This document shows, piece after piece, positions 36,673 to 46,203 of a DNA stretch of 64,000 bases. The stretch covers positions 62,001 through 126,000 of the forward strand of contig CAMDJW010000006.1 in assembly GCA_945901025.1 (NCBI GenBank), read 5' to 3'. The notes beneath the pieces were generated by a model that was not told the origin of the DNA, did not search any database, and saw only the letters and a program-made list of their open reading frames with translations. How positions within the stretch are numbered: position 1 is the first letter of the stretch; each line of letters opens with the position of its first letter. Source of the DNA: Spirosoma fluviale. Lineage in GTDB: Bacteria > Bacteroidota > Bacteroidia > Cytophagales > Spirosomataceae. The position numbers and the translations under genes were made by a program.

Positions 36673-37308
36673 ATGCTTCAATCACTTTTGGATTTATTAA
36701 AAGATCCCTTGCAATTTCTTACTGAGTTTATTTCGGCCAACGGATCTTTGACGTATGCACTTTTGTTTTTAATTGTGTTTGTGGAAACGGGTCTCGTGGT
36801 TATGCCTTTACTTCCTGGAGATTCTTTGTTATTTTCAGTGGGTTTATTGGCCTCAGCCTCGGGCCAACTCGATGTATATTTTGTCATTCCTCTACTGATT
36901 TTGGCAGCGTTGTCTGGAGATCAAGTCAATTATTTTTTAGGAAGATATTTCAGTTCCTGGATTAAGGAAAGGGAGCAAATCTTATTTTTAAAGCGTTCTC
37001 ACGTAGAACAAACGGAAACATTTTATGCTAAATATGGAGCAAAGACCGTTATTTTAGCCAGATTTATTCCTATTGTAAGAACGGTGGCTCCATTTGTTGC
37101 CGGCGCCGGCCGCATGTCGTATCCCGTTTATTTACTTTATGGATTCTTAGGTGCATGCCTTTGGGTTACTTCCATAACCATGGCGGGGTTTTATTTAGGA
37201 GATAATGCCTTTATTAAAGAGAACTTTGAAAAGGTAGTCCTTGGGATAGTTGGGATTTCGGTCTTGCCCATTCTGATTGGATTGATCAAGCAACGCTTAG
37301 CCAAATAA
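36673..37308 (+). CDS. DedA family membrane protein
   Basis: This 211-aa inner-membrane protein belongs to the DedA/SNARE-associated superfamily. Visible motifs are FVETGLVVMPLLPGDSLLF, GDQVNYFLGRYF, FYAKYGAKTVILARFIPIVRTVAPFVAGAGRM and GYLWV-like terminal segments. Members include undecaprenyl-phosphate and phospholipid flippases. ATG 36673 is chosen over the GTG at 36637 given by the track, since family N-termini align there. It lies between comA and aroE on the same strand. Confidence 0.9.
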   Translation: MLQSLLDLLKDPLQFLTEFISANGSLTYALLFLIVFVETGLVVMPLLPGDSLLFSVGLLASASGQLDVYFVIPLLILAALSGDQVNYFLGRYFSSWIKEREQILFLKRSHVEQTETFYAKYGAKTVILARFIPIVRTVAPFVAGAGRMSYPVYLLYGFLGACLWVTSITMAGFYLGDNAFIKENFEKVVLGIVGISVLPILIGLIKQRLAK

Positions 37309-37314
37309 AAATTG

Positions 37315-38073
37315 ATGGCGACCTCTTCTCTATATGGCCTAATTGGTTACCCTCTTGGCCACTCATTTTCTAAAAAGTATTTTACTGAAAAATTTCAATC
37401 GCTAGGTCTATCCGATTCGCATGCGTATGAACAATTTCCCATCGCTTCGATTGACGAATTTCCTGAGTTATTGGCCCAACATAAATCTACTTTAAAGGGT
37501 TTAAATGTAACGATTCCTTATAAACAATTAGTCATGCCATTTTTAAGTGAGATAGATTCTGCCGCTTTGAAAATTGGTGCCGTTAATACGATTAAAATTT
37601 CTTCTAATGGGCATACCATCGGCTATAATTCAGATTATTGGGGTTTTAAAAATACGTTAATTTCTTGGACAGCTTTGGCCTATTTCAAATCAAAAAAAGC
37701 ATTGGTTTTGGGTCAAGGAGGAGCAGCTAAAGCTATTATTGTTGCCTTGGAAGATTTGGGTATTCCTGTAATCAAAGTTTCCAGAGTGGCTTCCGGCGAT
37801 GCGATTACTTATGAAGAAATTCCAAGAATTATTTCTGAAATTGGTCTGATCGTCAATACTACACCACTAGGGATGTTTCCAAATATTGACTCAAGTCCGC
37901 CATTACCCTATGCAGCTTTAAATGAGCAACACTTTTTATATGATGCAGTTTATAATCCATTAGAAACCTTATTTCTTAAAAAAGGAATTGCTGCTCGCGT
38001 AGGTGGCACACATACCGGAATTGATATGTTAATTGGCCAGGCAGATAAGGCTTGGGAGATTTGGCAATCTTAA
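37315..38073 (+). CDS. aroE: Shikimate dehydrogenase
   Basis: This NADPH-dependent enzyme of 252 aa reduces 3-dehydroshikimate in aromatic amino acid and chorismate synthesis. Motifs are YPLGHSFSKKYF (substrate serines), LNVTIPYKQ (catalytic Lys), GAVNTIKI, nucleotide loop VLGQGGAAKA, NTTPLGMFP and GTHTGIDMLIGQA. ATG 37315 directly follows the TTG used by the track. It ends with a 4-nt overlap with the convergent PRTase gene. Confidence 0.94.
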   Translation: MATSSLYGLIGYPLGHSFSKKYFTEKFQSLGLSDSHAYEQFPIASIDEFPELLAQHKSTLKGLNVTIPYKQLVMPFLSEIDSAALKIGAVNTIKISSNGHTIGYNSDYWGFKNTLISWTALAYFKSKKALVLGQGGAAKAIIVALEDLGIPVIKVSRVASGDAITYEEIPRIISEIGLIVNTTPLGMFPNIDSSPPLPYAALNEQHFLYDAVYNPLETLFLKKGIAARVGGTHTGIDMLIGQADKAWEIWQS

Positions 38074-38573
38074 TGCAAATAGACGCCTCTCTTTTTTACA
38101 TCGGAAATAATTACCTCGACGTGCTCAGATAGGGTAGTAGATAATTCGTATCCTTTGTAATCAGCTGAAATTGGGAATTTTCTGTAATTGCGATCGACCA
38201 AAACAGCTACTTGAATTTTTTTGACCGGGATACTTAAAAAAGGAGCTAAGGAATAAGAAAAAGTTCGACCTGTATTTAATACATCGTCCACGACCACGAT
38301 CACTTTGTTTTCAAATAGGTCTAAAGAACAGTCGAAACTGACAGGTTTTTCATAAGGGATTTCTTTGTTCAAATGAATTTCCACTGCCTTGGCTTGAAGC
38401 TTTGAGATTTCCTGGATATGAGAACAAAGCATTTTTGCTAAGGCAAATCCTTCGCCTATGACGCCGGCAATAATAATTTCTTTTTCTTCAAAATTATTTT
38501 CATAAATCTGAAACGATATTCGTCTGATTTTTTGAAGTAATGAAGGTCCGTCTAAGATTTGTTTTGCCGACAT
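38070..38573 (-). CDS. PyrR-like phosphoribosyltransferase
   Basis: This type I phosphoribosyltransferase of 167 aa has the PRPP-binding signature VIVVVDDVLNTGRTFSY at ~98-114. The terminal region (VAVLVDRNYRKFPISADYKGYELST) resembles PyrR, a uracil phosphoribosyltransferase and pyr-operon regulator. No pyr genes or pyrR-binding leader are nearby, so regulation cannot be claimed. The gene is monocistronic and cytosolic. Confidence 0.82.
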   Translation of the reverse strand: MSAKQILDGPSLLQKIRRISFQIYENNFEEKEIIIAGVIGEGFALAKMLCSHIQEISKLQAKAVEIHLNKEIPYEKPVSFDCSLDLFENKVIVVVDDVLNTGRTFSYSLAPFLSIPVKKIQVAVLVDRNYRKFPISADYKGYELSTTLSEHVEVIISDVKKRGVYLH

Positions 38574-38666
38574 AATTGGGTTGTTGCACTAAAATAGCTC
38601 TTAAAATTACCAAAATTATCCAAATTTCGTACCTTTACGCTTTATTTAGCAGTTAAATTATTTATT

Positions 38667-39215
38667 ATGTCCAAAATGTATGGGGCGCAGCAGCGCCAAC
38701 AAATGCAAGCTCCTTCCAATCCATTAGCGATTAAAACGAAGAAATACGGGTTAGAAAAAAACAAATATATTGGACTTTGTATGCGTCAATTATTTGCTAA
38801 TCAATGGAAATGGTCTTTTGTGCCTTTGGTTTTGATTCTTGCTAATGTGGCTTTAAATCTTTCAGGCACCTATAAAAACTATTGGATTTATATATTTATT
38901 GCCATTGGTACCATCGGATATATCTTATTTTGGTTGATTCAATTTACGGGAATCACGCAATTAGCTCAGTATAAACAGCTTTTTGATAAGTACCGATATG
39001 AAATAGATTCTCGTCAAATTTTTATGAAAATTTCCGATAAGGAAGGGGGAATGTTGAAATGGGATATGATTTTAAAGGCCTACAAGGATAAGCAATCCTA
39101 TGTGCTTGAAATGGGAAAATTTCAATTTATGTATTTGCCATTTTCAATCTTCAATAATGAAAATGATAAAAAATTGATGGATAAAATTCTTCGCGACAAA
39201 GGATATATTCAATAA
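38667..39215 (+). CDS. YcxB-like membrane protein
   Basis: This 182-aa protein has two TM segments (~50-95) and a C-terminal domain resembling the YcxB-like C-terminal family (YEIDSRQIFMKISDKEGGMLKWDMILKAYKDK, FQFMYLPFSIFNNENDKKLMDKIL). The N-terminus is polar and Gln-rich. The function is unknown; the domain is found widely in small membrane proteins. It precedes ruvX by 5 nt, so the two are probably co-transcribed. Confidence 0.75.
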   Translation: MSKMYGAQQRQQMQAPSNPLAIKTKKYGLEKNKYIGLCMRQLFANQWKWSFVPLVLILANVALNLSGTYKNYWIYIFIAIGTIGYILFWLIQFTGITQLAQYKQLFDKYRYEIDSRQIFMKISDKEGGMLKWDMILKAYKDKQSYVLEMGKFQFMYLPFSIFNNENDKKLMDKILRDKGYIQ

Positions 39216-39220
39216 ATTTT

Positions 39221-39634
39221 ATGGGCAGAATCTTAGCCATTGATTTTGGTTTGAAGCGTACAGGTTTAGCTGTGACGGATTCATTGAAAATTATTGCCAA
39301 TGGCCTCGAAACTGTTCCAACACACACCCTACTCTCATTTTTAGATAATTATTTCAAAAAAGAAACCGTTGACGAAGTGGTCATCGGCATGCCAAAAAAC
39401 TTAGATAATTCAGATACGGACTCAACCGCTGGCGTGCGAATTTTCATAAAAAGTTTCAAAAAGAAATTTCCTGAATTACCGTTGCACGAGCATGATGAAA
39501 GGTTTACCTCAAAATTAGCCATGCAAGCCATGATCGCCGGTGGAATGTCTAAAAAAGACCGACGCGAAAAAGGGAATGTTGACCGTGTTTCGGCAACCAT
39601 CATTTTACAATCCTATATGGAAGCAATGCACTAG
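39221..39634 (+). CDS. ruvX: RuvX/YqgF-type Holliday junction resolvase-like nuclease
   Basis: This RNase H-fold protein of 137 aa has catalytic carboxylates in ILAIDFGLKRTG (Asp7), VIGMPKNLDNSDTDS (Glu-region strand) and GNVDRVSATIILQSY (terminal Asp). The family processes pre-16S rRNA 5' ends and is also described as a Holliday junction resolvase. It is soluble and cytoplasmic. It lies immediately after the YcxB-like gene and converges on the second PhyH gene. Confidence 0.92.
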   Translation: MGRILAIDFGLKRTGLAVTDSLKIIANGLETVPTHTLLSFLDNYFKKETVDEVVIGMPKNLDNSDTDSTAGVRIFIKSFKKKFPELPLHEHDERFTSKLAMQAMIAGGMSKKDRREKGNVDRVSATIILQSYMEAMH

Positions 39635-39642
39635 ATAGACTT

Positions 39643-40470
39643 TTATTTAGTGACTACTTTGGCAAATCGATGGTAAAACGGAGTCTTGCTGGTGGAACTT
39701 TTTGGATTGAATTTCCCCGTTATAATGGGTACGTACATCACTCTACGCCTAGATTTCTCTCCAAAATTAGGAGATACTTCCACCCGATGCCACAACCTTC
39801 CATCATGGATGGTTAAATCACCTCGCTCTATTTCAAATGCAGCTTCCCTCGGGTCTGAACGATAATCTATAAATTGTTTTTTGCCAAAAAGCAGTTTCAA
39901 AACGCTTTGGTTTTGAGTTCCAGGCAATACTCTTAATCCTCCGTTGGATGAAGGGCAATGATCTAAATGTATTCCTACATTTAGCATAGGTAATATTTTT
40001 TGACCCAAAAATAAATCTCGAGGGCTATCAGTATGCCAGCCCATTTGTGTGAATTTGGAATTAGGTTGATTTACATAGTGATTGAACACCAAGCCATCTT
40101 TTTCATCTTCTGAAATCCGACCTTCATATGGGGATAGGAACTCAGTTAATAAACTTAATCGGGGATCTTTTAAAAACTCTTGCAACACATTGCTATGCTT
40201 ATTTGTAAAGCACATACGTTGGATCATGTCTTTACCCTCCGGATCTTTCCCAAATTTTAATGGAATTCCATTGATTTTTTGTACCCCTTCTTCAAGCCAC
40301 TTTGATTCAATATTGGCTAATTCATCAATAAACACCAAGGCCGTTTCAGAAGAAATAAAATTCTTAAATTGGATTACCCCATATTTTTTGAAATAATCTT
40401 TTTGCTCTTGCGTAATTTCTGACCCAAGGGTGAAAGTTTTATATTCAAATTTTATAATTGGTTTTTTCAT
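39643..40470 (-). CDS. Second phytanoyl-CoA dioxygenase (PhyH) family protein
   Basis: This is an Fe(II)/2-oxoglutarate oxygenase of 275 aa. The metal ligands are in MGWHTDSPRDLF (HxD) and HDGRLWHRVEVSP (distal His), followed by RRVMYVPI for the 2-oxoglutarate-binding Arg. It has no signal peptide. ATG 40470 is preferred to the track start at 40497, which only adds residues without family similarity. It differs clearly from the PhyH at 3.5 kb in length and sequence. The substrate is unknown. Confidence 0.83.
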   Translation of the reverse strand: MKKPIIKFEYKTFTLGSEITQEQKDYFKKYGVIQFKNFISSETALVFIDELANIESKWLEEGVQKINGIPLKFGKDPEGKDMIQRMCFTNKHSNVLQEFLKDPRLSLLTEFLSPYEGRISEDEKDGLVFNHYVNQPNSKFTQMGWHTDSPRDLFLGQKILPMLNVGIHLDHCPSSNGGLRVLPGTQNQSVLKLLFGKKQFIDYRSDPREAAFEIERGDLTIHDGRLWHRVEVSPNFGEKSRRRVMYVPIITGKFNPKSSTSKTPFYHRFAKVVTK

Positions 40471-40659
40471 ATTTGATGAGCAATGGTTACTAGGCAATTT
40501 TCAATCTCTAAATTCGTAAGCTGAATTTTGAACATGCAATTTATGTATTTGTGTCCGAAAAATTTAAACAAAATTTAATTTTATAATAAATATCAATAAT
40601 CTGATTCCTAAATGAGCTTTTAATTTCCGAAATTCACATGAATTTTTTAAAATAAGAAC

Positions 40660-41486
40660 TTGAAATACCTGCTTCTATTTATCTCCATGACTGCGTTTAG
40701 TCAATCAATTCCACGTAAAGGCAAATATTTTGTTTATTGGGGGTATATCGATCTGCTTATCCCACCTCCGATATTTCCTTTAAAGGCCCCGGTTATGACT
40801 TTACTTTAAATAAGGTTACGGCCTCTGATGCCCCGACAGCCTTTGACGGATTTGAGACTTATTTTAATCCTTCCCTTTTTTCAATTCCACAATTTAATTT
40901 ACATGCAGGTATTTTTATACAAGATAATTTGTCCTTAAGTATTGGCTGGGATCATGTGAAATATGTGGTAGATGATTTTCAGAATAGCCATATTACGGGA
41001 AACATTTCAAATCAAGCTTCCAATCCAGGCATAATGGTAAATCCTGCCTATGTAGGTATTTTTTCAAATGCGACTATCGTTATTAATCCAGCCGATTTTG
41101 TTGATTATGAACATACAGATGGATTTAATTTTGCGGCAGTTGAGTTAGATCATTACGCAAAATTATGGAGAGCAGGAAAAACAAATATGCAATTAGACTG
41201 GATTAATGGAGTTGGAATCGGTGTTGTGGTTCCTCGTTCTGATGTTCGTTTATTTGCGGTAGGTCAAAATAATTTCTGGAATTTGGCCGGGGCAGGTGCG
41301 TCCATTAAATCGGGATTACGACTTAACCTGACCAAGTTATTATTTCTCGAAACTACCTTGAAGGGTGGTTATACTGATTTGTGGGATGTTCATACAACAG
41401 GTCGGTCCGTAGATAAAGCCAGTCAGTCCATTTGGTTTGGAGAATGGTTTTGGATGCTTGGATTTAATTTTGGTAAGGCAAAATAA
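40660..41486 (+). pseudogene. Outer-membrane beta-barrel protein gene with apparent -1 frameshift
   Basis: The coding signal begins before the track ORF. TTG 40660 opens a frame with signal peptide MKYLLLFISMTAFSQ and then KGKYFVYWGY, which runs out of frame near 40747. From there the +1-shifted frame continues with RSAYPTSDISFKGPGYDFTL to the stop at 41486. Adding one A (TATAATCGA instead of TATATCGA) restores a single ~275-aa protein. The continuous part has amphipathic strands typical of a small barrel (FFNPSLF..., LSIGWDHVKYV). Either this is a recent pseudogene or the assembly lacks a base. The gene starts the barrel-barrel-batD-aroC-tadA run. Confidence 0.75.
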
Positions 41487-41521
41487 ATTTTTAGTTACGT
41501 CTAAAATGTGTATGTTTGGAG

Positions 41522-42268
41522 ATGCGATTGGTTTGGCTACTCCTTTTTGTATTGTCTTTTTTGGCCGTTCGTGGCCAACAAACAGGTCGTATAGAAACTG
41601 ATCGACCTGATCAAACAGAATGTCCTTTCATTGTCAAAAAAGGATATATTCAAGCAGAAATGGGTTTTAATCGGAATAGTTATGCTGATGGCCTTGAGTA
41701 TTTTTTTCCGACAACCTTGCTTAAATTGGGCTTGTGGAAAAATCTAGAACTGCGCTATGTGTCTATGGCCTCTTCCTCTGAGGGCATTTCTAGCTTTAAA
41801 ACAGAGGCTATTGGATTTAAATTGGCCTTATTGGAAGGAAAAAAATGGATTCCAAGAACGTCCATAATCACGCATCTTCATTGGGATAATTTAAGTCGTG
41901 ATGAAAGTGAGCGAAATCCAATCAAACACTCTGTGGGCGATGCGGTATTAACTTTTCAAAATGATTTTGGTCGTGGATATGGAATTGGCTATAATTTTGG
42001 AGCTGAATTTCATTCGAATGGCAGCATGGAAGGAATTTACCGGATAGCTCCCAATATGAACATAGGCCAAAATGGATATGCGTATGTAGAGGTTTTTGGC
42101 CGAGTTCCTTTTTCAGTGAATGTGGATCATTGGGTAGATGGTGGTTTAGCCTATTACCTCAATGACAATTTCAAGTTAGATATATCGTTCGGAAAAAGCC
42201 TATCAAATAAATCAGATTGGTACGGAGCTTTAGGTATTTCTTTCCGTTTCAAAGTTTTTAATCCGTAG
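41522..42268 (+). CDS. Outer-membrane transporter-like beta-barrel (MetA phenol-degradation family)
   Basis: This 248-aa exported protein has a signal peptide (FLAVRGQ) and the family opening IETDRPDQTECPF of the PF13557 'putative MetA-pathway of phenol degradation' group. Repeated amphipathic strands (GYIQAEMGFN, LKLGLWKNLELRYVSM, YAYVEVFGRVPF) follow, ending in SFRFKVF with a terminal-aromatic pattern. It is predicted to be an outer-membrane channel; the substrate is unknown. ATG 41522 is chosen over the TTG at 41516. It follows the frameshifted barrel gene by 35 nt. Confidence 0.8.
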   Translation: MRLVWLLLFVLSFLAVRGQQTGRIETDRPDQTECPFIVKKGYIQAEMGFNRNSYADGLEYFFPTTLLKLGLWKNLELRYVSMASSSEGISSFKTEAIGFKLALLEGKKWIPRTSIITHLHWDNLSRDESERNPIKHSVGDAVLTFQNDFGRGYGIGYNFGAEFHSNGSMEGIYRIAPNMNIGQNGYAYVEVFGRVPFSVNVDHWVDGGLAYYLNDNFKLDISFGKSLSNKSDWYGALGISFRFKVFNP

Positions 42269-42306
42269 AATATCTTCTCCCGTTACAAATTATGTAAATT
42301 GCGAGA

Positions 42307-43722
42307 ATGAAAAAATTAGGGTCTATTTTTCATATCGTTTTTGTGATGTTAGCGCTGGCATTTTCGGCTTTGGGTCAGAATGCTATGACCGTAACGACAC
42401 AAATTGGTTCTAAATCCATTCCCCAAGACGAAAATTTTATACTTTCTTTTACGCTGACCAGCGTTGAAAATGCTTCGGCATCATTGCCAACGTATAAGTT
42501 TCCTGAGCTTTTAAATTTCAAAAAACAAGGCGTAAGTCGAGCGAAAGCGTCTAAATCCATGAATGGCCAAATGGTTAATTCCTATACTTTTTCTCAATAT
42601 TATCAACCAGATAAGCCAGGTAATTTTGAAATTACTAATGAAGGGATTGAAGTGAGTAATCAAACTTACAGACTAGAGCCTTTTACTATTGTCGTCAGCC
42701 CGGCGGTCGACACGGAGGAATTTACAGAAGAGCTTTTGCCTAGTGAATTAATACTTACGTCTAACGATCCATTTTTTGTCGTTACTTCTAATATTCTTAA
42801 GCCCTTTGTTGGCCAAGGATTCACCTTAAAAATGTCGTTTTTTGTACCGGAAAGCAATACCCAAGAATTCGAATTTGATCATAATGACATTCAAATTCCA
42901 GCCTTAATTTCTAAAATGAAGCCTAAATTTTGTTGGGAAGAAAATTTCGGAATAACCACAGAGCAAATTCTTAAAGTGTCGATCAACAAAAAGAGATATA
43001 CCGAATATCGGTTTTTTCAAGCCACCTATTTTGCCCTTCAAAATCAAAAGATTCAGATACCTGCACTGAAATTAAGGGTCATGTCGCTCAATCGAAAAGG
43101 ATTGGAAGCCGTTAAAAAACCCATTTTTTTTACTTCGGCTCCTATAGAAATTAAGCTTAGAGATTTGCCACATCACCCGCTGAGCGGAAAAGTTCCCGTA
43201 GGAAATTTCCAATTGAAAGAAAATATTTCGTCGTCAATGACCAAGACAGGGCAACCCATCATGTATACAGCTAATTTACTGGGAGATGGAAATGGAGTTT
43301 TGTGGGATAACAAATCCCCTGAGTCGGATTATTTCTTGAATTTTGAGCCAATTTCAGTTCAAACAACTGTGGCACCGTTCCAGGAAAAAATGTTTGGGAA
43401 TAAAACGGATAAAATTCAAATTATTCCCAAACAACCAGGTAAATTTGTGATGAGTCATTATTTCAATTGGATTTATTTTAATGTCAAAGCAGAACAATTT
43501 GACACATTAAAATCCAAAATAGTTTTAGATATAACGGGTAATTCATCTGATCGACTACTCAATACCGGTCAGGATGAGAATGAAGTTTATCGAGGGATTG
43601 AAAACAAAAAGACCTTGGATGTGACTTGGGCAAAGTGGGTGAATTGGAGTCAATTAGTAAATTTGATATTGATATTTTTAACGATTGTTATTGCTTTTCT
43701 TGTTTGGAAAAAGCCAAAATAA
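42307..43722 (+). CDS. BatD-like protein (oxygen tolerance family)
   Basis: This 471-aa protein has a signal peptide (LAFSALGQ), tandem beta-sandwich periplasmic domains and a single C-terminal TM (LVNLILIFLTIVIAFLVW) ending in a Lys tail, which is the BatD (PF13584) layout. Bat proteins form a membrane complex with the VWA proteins BatA/BatB and MoxR. None of these is nearby, so this copy is detached from the usual bat operon. It sits before aroC with 6 nt between them. Confidence 0.85.
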   Translation: MKKLGSIFHIVFVMLALAFSALGQNAMTVTTQIGSKSIPQDENFILSFTLTSVENASASLPTYKFPELLNFKKQGVSRAKASKSMNGQMVNSYTFSQYYQPDKPGNFEITNEGIEVSNQTYRLEPFTIVVSPAVDTEEFTEELLPSELILTSNDPFFVVTSNILKPFVGQGFTLKMSFFVPESNTQEFEFDHNDIQIPALISKMKPKFCWEENFGITTEQILKVSINKKRYTEYRFFQATYFALQNQKIQIPALKLRVMSLNRKGLEAVKKPIFFTSAPIEIKLRDLPHHPLSGKVPVGNFQLKENISSSMTKTGQPIMYTANLLGDGNGVLWDNKSPESDYFLNFEPISVQTTVAPFQEKMFGNKTDKIQIIPKQPGKFVMSHYFNWIYFNVKAEQFDTLKSKIVLDITGNSSDRLLNTGQDENEVYRGIENKKTLDVTWAKWVNWSQLVNLILIFLTIVIAFLVWKKPK

Positions 43723-43728
43723 AAACAT

Positions 43729-44817
43729 ATGAGTAGTATATACGGAAAATTATTTCAGATTAGTACTTTCGGGGAATCTCATGGTCCAGCGGTTGGCGTG
43801 ATCGTTCAAGGTTGTCCTTCGGGGATTAATTTCGACCTAGATTTTGTGCAATCAGAGTTAGATCGACGGAAACCAGGTCAGTCGCGCATTACTACACAAA
43901 GAAAAGAGGCGGATTCAATCGAAGTTTTATCGGGTGTTTTTGAAGGCAAAACAACAGGTACACCTATCGCCATGCTCGTGTGGAATGACGACCAGCGATC
44001 CAAAGATTATACGCACATTGCGGACCAATTTAGGCCCTCGCATGCAGATTATACCTATTTTGCTAAATATGGATTGAGGGATTATCGGGGAGGTGGACGT
44101 AGTTCAGCCCGTGAGACAGTCGCTCGTGTAGCGGCGGGTGCTTTGGCGAAAATGGTACTAACTCAGCTTGGTGTAAAAATTACTGCTTATGTATCCCAAG
44201 TGGGACATATGAAGCTGGAGACGGCGGTAGAACAGTTAGATTTATCTTTAACCGAGTCTAATGCTGTTCGTTGTCCAGATCCTATTTTGGCTGAAAAAAT
44301 GTTTACCTACATTGATGATATTAGGAAACAGGGAGATTCTGTCGGTGGTGTCATATCGGCTTACATTACTGGATGCCCAGTGGGATTAGGAGAGCCTGTT
44401 TTTGACAAACTTCATGCGGAATTAGGAAAGGCTATGTTAAGCATCAATGCCGTAAAAGGATTTGAATATGGGAGTGGGTTTTCCGGAGTGGAATTAAGAG
44501 GATCGCAGCATAATGACATCATTGAAAAACAAGCTGATGGAAGTTTAAGGACGCTGACAAATCATTCAGGGGGTATCCAAGGAGGAATTTCAAATGGCGA
44601 ACCTATTTATTTTAGAGTTGCTTTCAAGCCGGTCGCTACTATTATGCAGGATCAGGATAGTGTGAATGAGACGGGAGATAAAATTACTGTTTCAGGAAAG
44701 GGAAGGCATGATCCCTGTGTGGTTCCTAGGGCTGTTCCTATTGTAGAGGCGATGGCTGCCATTGTTTTGCTGGACTTTTACTTAAGGAATCAAGTGATTC
44801 AGATGCCACAAAAATGA
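43729..44817 (+). CDS. aroC: Chorismate synthase
   Basis: This FMNH2-dependent lyase of 362 aa makes chorismate from EPSP. Conserved blocks are [86 protein letters not shown] and [18 protein letters not shown]. It has no signal peptide. Its stop overlaps the tadA start by 4 nt (ATGA). It supplies chorismate used by menF, also present in the window. Confidence 0.97.
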   Translation: MSSIYGKLFQISTFGESHGPAVGVIVQGCPSGINFDLDFVQSELDRRKPGQSRITTQRKEADSIEVLSGVFEGKTTGTPIAMLVWNDDQRSKDYTHIADQFRPSHADYTYFAKYGLRDYRGGGRSSARETVARVAAGALAKMVLTQLGVKITAYVSQVGHMKLETAVEQLDLSLTESNAVRCPDPILAEKMFTYIDDIRKQGDSVGGVISAYITGCPVGLGEPVFDKLHAELGKAMLSINAVKGFEYGSGFSGVELRGSQHNDIIEKQADGSLRTLTNHSGGIQGGISNGEPIYFRVAFKPVATIMQDQDSVNETGDKITVSGKGRHDPCVVPRAVPIVEAMAAIVLLDFYLRNQVIQMPQK

Positions 44818-45254
44818 CAATGAACGAAGATTCATATTACATGAGTTTAGCTTTAAAACAAGCTGAACTCGCATTGGAAGAGGAAGAAATTCCAGTGGGT
44901 GCTGTGGTCGTATGCCAAGGAAAGATTGTGGCTAAAGCCTATAATCAGACCGAAATGCTGACCGACGTAACCGCACATGCAGAGATGTTGGCCATCACTT
45001 CTGCAGCTCAAACCATTGGGGCCAAATATTTAAAAGATTGCACGCTTTATGTTACACTAGAGCCTTGTTTGATGTGTGCTGGAGCTATTTATTGGTCTCA
45101 GTTAGGCCGATTGGTATTCGGGGCATCGGAGGAAAAAAGAGGTTTTTTGAGTTTAGGGAAAGATGTTTTGCATCCCAAAACAAATGTGACCGCAGGAATT
45201 CTTGCGGATGAATCCGCTCTTTTGTTGAAAGAGTTTTTTTCCATGCGCCGTTAA
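44814..45254 (+). CDS. tadA: tRNA-specific adenosine deaminase
   Basis: This zinc deaminase of 146 aa converts A34 to inosine in tRNA-Arg(ACG). The zinc motif is TAHAEMLAI (His, Glu) and [10 protein letters not shown] (two Cys). It is normal in length. The start at 44814 overlaps the aroC stop as ATGA; an in-frame ATG at 44820 is a possible alternative. Confidence 0.93.
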   Translation: MTMNEDSYYMSLALKQAELALEEEEIPVGAVVVCQGKIVAKAYNQTEMLTDVTAHAEMLAITSAAQTIGAKYLKDCTLYVTLEPCLMCAGAIYWSQLGRLVFGASEEKRGFLSLGKDVLHPKTNVTAGILADESALLLKEFFSMRR

Positions 45255-45366
45255 AAAAAAATAAAAATTATATGGTAGGATTATCAATGATTTGTAATTT
45301 TATCTTTCAATCGTTTTCACCTAGGTAGAAATTTTTCTGCCCTTAATAACATAAATAAATATTTAT

Positions 45367-45978
45367 ATGGCTTTTGAACTAGCACCCCTGCCTTTTGCAA
45401 ACAATGCATTAGAGCCTAATTTTGACGCTTTGACGATGGAGATCCACCATGATCGCCACCATAATGCCTATGTCACAAATTTAAATGCAGCTGTGACAGG
45501 TACTCCTTTAGAAGGAAAAACATTGTTGGAATTATTTTCAACGATATCCACCTTAGCACCTGCCGTACGAAATAATGGCGGTGGACATTATAACCACGAT
45601 TTATTTTGGAATATTTTATCTCCAACGGGTGGAGGCGCACCTGTCGGCACCTTAGGAAAAGCAATCGATGCTAAATTTGGTTCATTTGATAGCTTTAAGG
45701 AAGAATTTAAAAAAGCGTCCATTACTCGTTTTGGCTCAGGCTGGGCTTGGTTAGTGGCTCAAAAAGACGGTTCAGTGGCTGTTTCTTCTACTCCCAACCA
45801 AGATAATCCTTTGATGGACGTGGCGGATGTAAAAGGGTTCCCTGTGATTGGTTTAGACGTTTGGGAGCATGCATATTATTTGAAGTTTCAAAATAAACGT
45901 CCGGATTATGTAGATGCATTTTGGAATGTAGTGGATTGGAATAAGGCGGAAGCACGTTATTTAGCCGCTCAGAAATAA
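45367..45978 (+). CDS. sodA: Superoxide dismutase (Fe/Mn family)
   Basis: This cytosolic superoxide-detoxifying enzyme of 203 aa has metal ligands H27 (EIHHDRHH), H77 (GHYNHDLFW), D164 and H168 ([11 protein letters not shown]). The NQDNPLM element places the active-site Gln in the position typical of Mn-type or cambialistic enzymes rather than Fe-type, although metal preference cannot be settled by reading. It has no signal peptide. It is followed by a strong terminator. Confidence 0.95.
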   Translation: MAFELAPLPFANNALEPNFDALTMEIHHDRHHNAYVTNLNAAVTGTPLEGKTLLELFSTISTLAPAVRNNGGGHYNHDLFWNILSPTGGGAPVGTLGKAIDAKFGSFDSFKEEFKKASITRFGSGWAWLVAQKDGSVAVSSTPNQDNPLMDVADVKGFPVIGLDVWEHAYYLKFQNKRPDYVDAFWNVVDWNKAEARYLAAQK

Positions 45979-45983
45979 ATTTT

Positions 45984-46016
45984 AAGGGAGAGATTTTAAA
46001 TTCTCTCCCTTTTTTT
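45984..46016 (+). terminator. Rho-independent terminator of sodA
   Basis: A perfect 10-bp stem, AAGGGAGAGA/TCTCTCCCTT, with an 8-nt AT loop is followed by a T-run. Confidence 0.9.
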
Positions 46017-46025
46017 GATTTCAGT

Positions 46026-46056
46026 TTTGCAATATACCTTCCATTTCGTATTTTTG
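46026..46056 (+). promoter_or_regulatory. Consensus promoter of tRNA-His
   Basis: TTTG (46026-46029), 19 bp and TATTTTTG (46049-46056) match the phylum promoter consensus. The -7 box ends 12 nt before the tRNA gene. Confidence 0.8.
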
Positions 46057-46067
46057 CAGTCCTAAAT

Positions 46068-46145
46068 GGCGGTTGTAGCTCAGTTGGTTAGAGTAGGCGT
46101 TTGTGGTGCGCTTGGTCGTGGGTTCGAGTCCCATCATCCGCCCCA
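46068..46145 (+). tRNA. tRNA-His (anticodon GTG), CCA encoded
   Basis: The cloverleaf folds with the extra 5' G(-1) paired to discriminator C73, the hallmark of tRNA-His. It has D-stem GCTC/GAGT, anticodon loop TTGTGGT (anticodon GTG), T-arm GTGGG-TTCGAGT-CCCAT and 3' CCA encoded in the DNA. The acceptor stem has one U5:U68 mismatch. Terminator and promoter flank it closely, so it is transcribed alone. Confidence 0.95.
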
Positions 46146-46159
46146 TTTTAGAAAAGGAG

Positions 46160-46188
46160 AGTCCCGGTAGCAATGCTGGGACTTTTTT
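46160..46188 (+). terminator. Terminator after tRNA-His
   Basis: A six-bp stem, AGTCCC/GGGACT, with partial inner pairing (GGTAGC/GCT) is followed by TTTTTT. Confidence 0.8.
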
Positions 46189-46203
46189 GTTAAACTTGTA
46201 GAT

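Noticed and set aside
41511-41518. TATGTTTG as a promoter -7 box for the second barrel gene
   Set aside because: It ends only 3 nt before the chosen ATG 41522, so transcription would start within the gene; it is probably a chance match in an operon.
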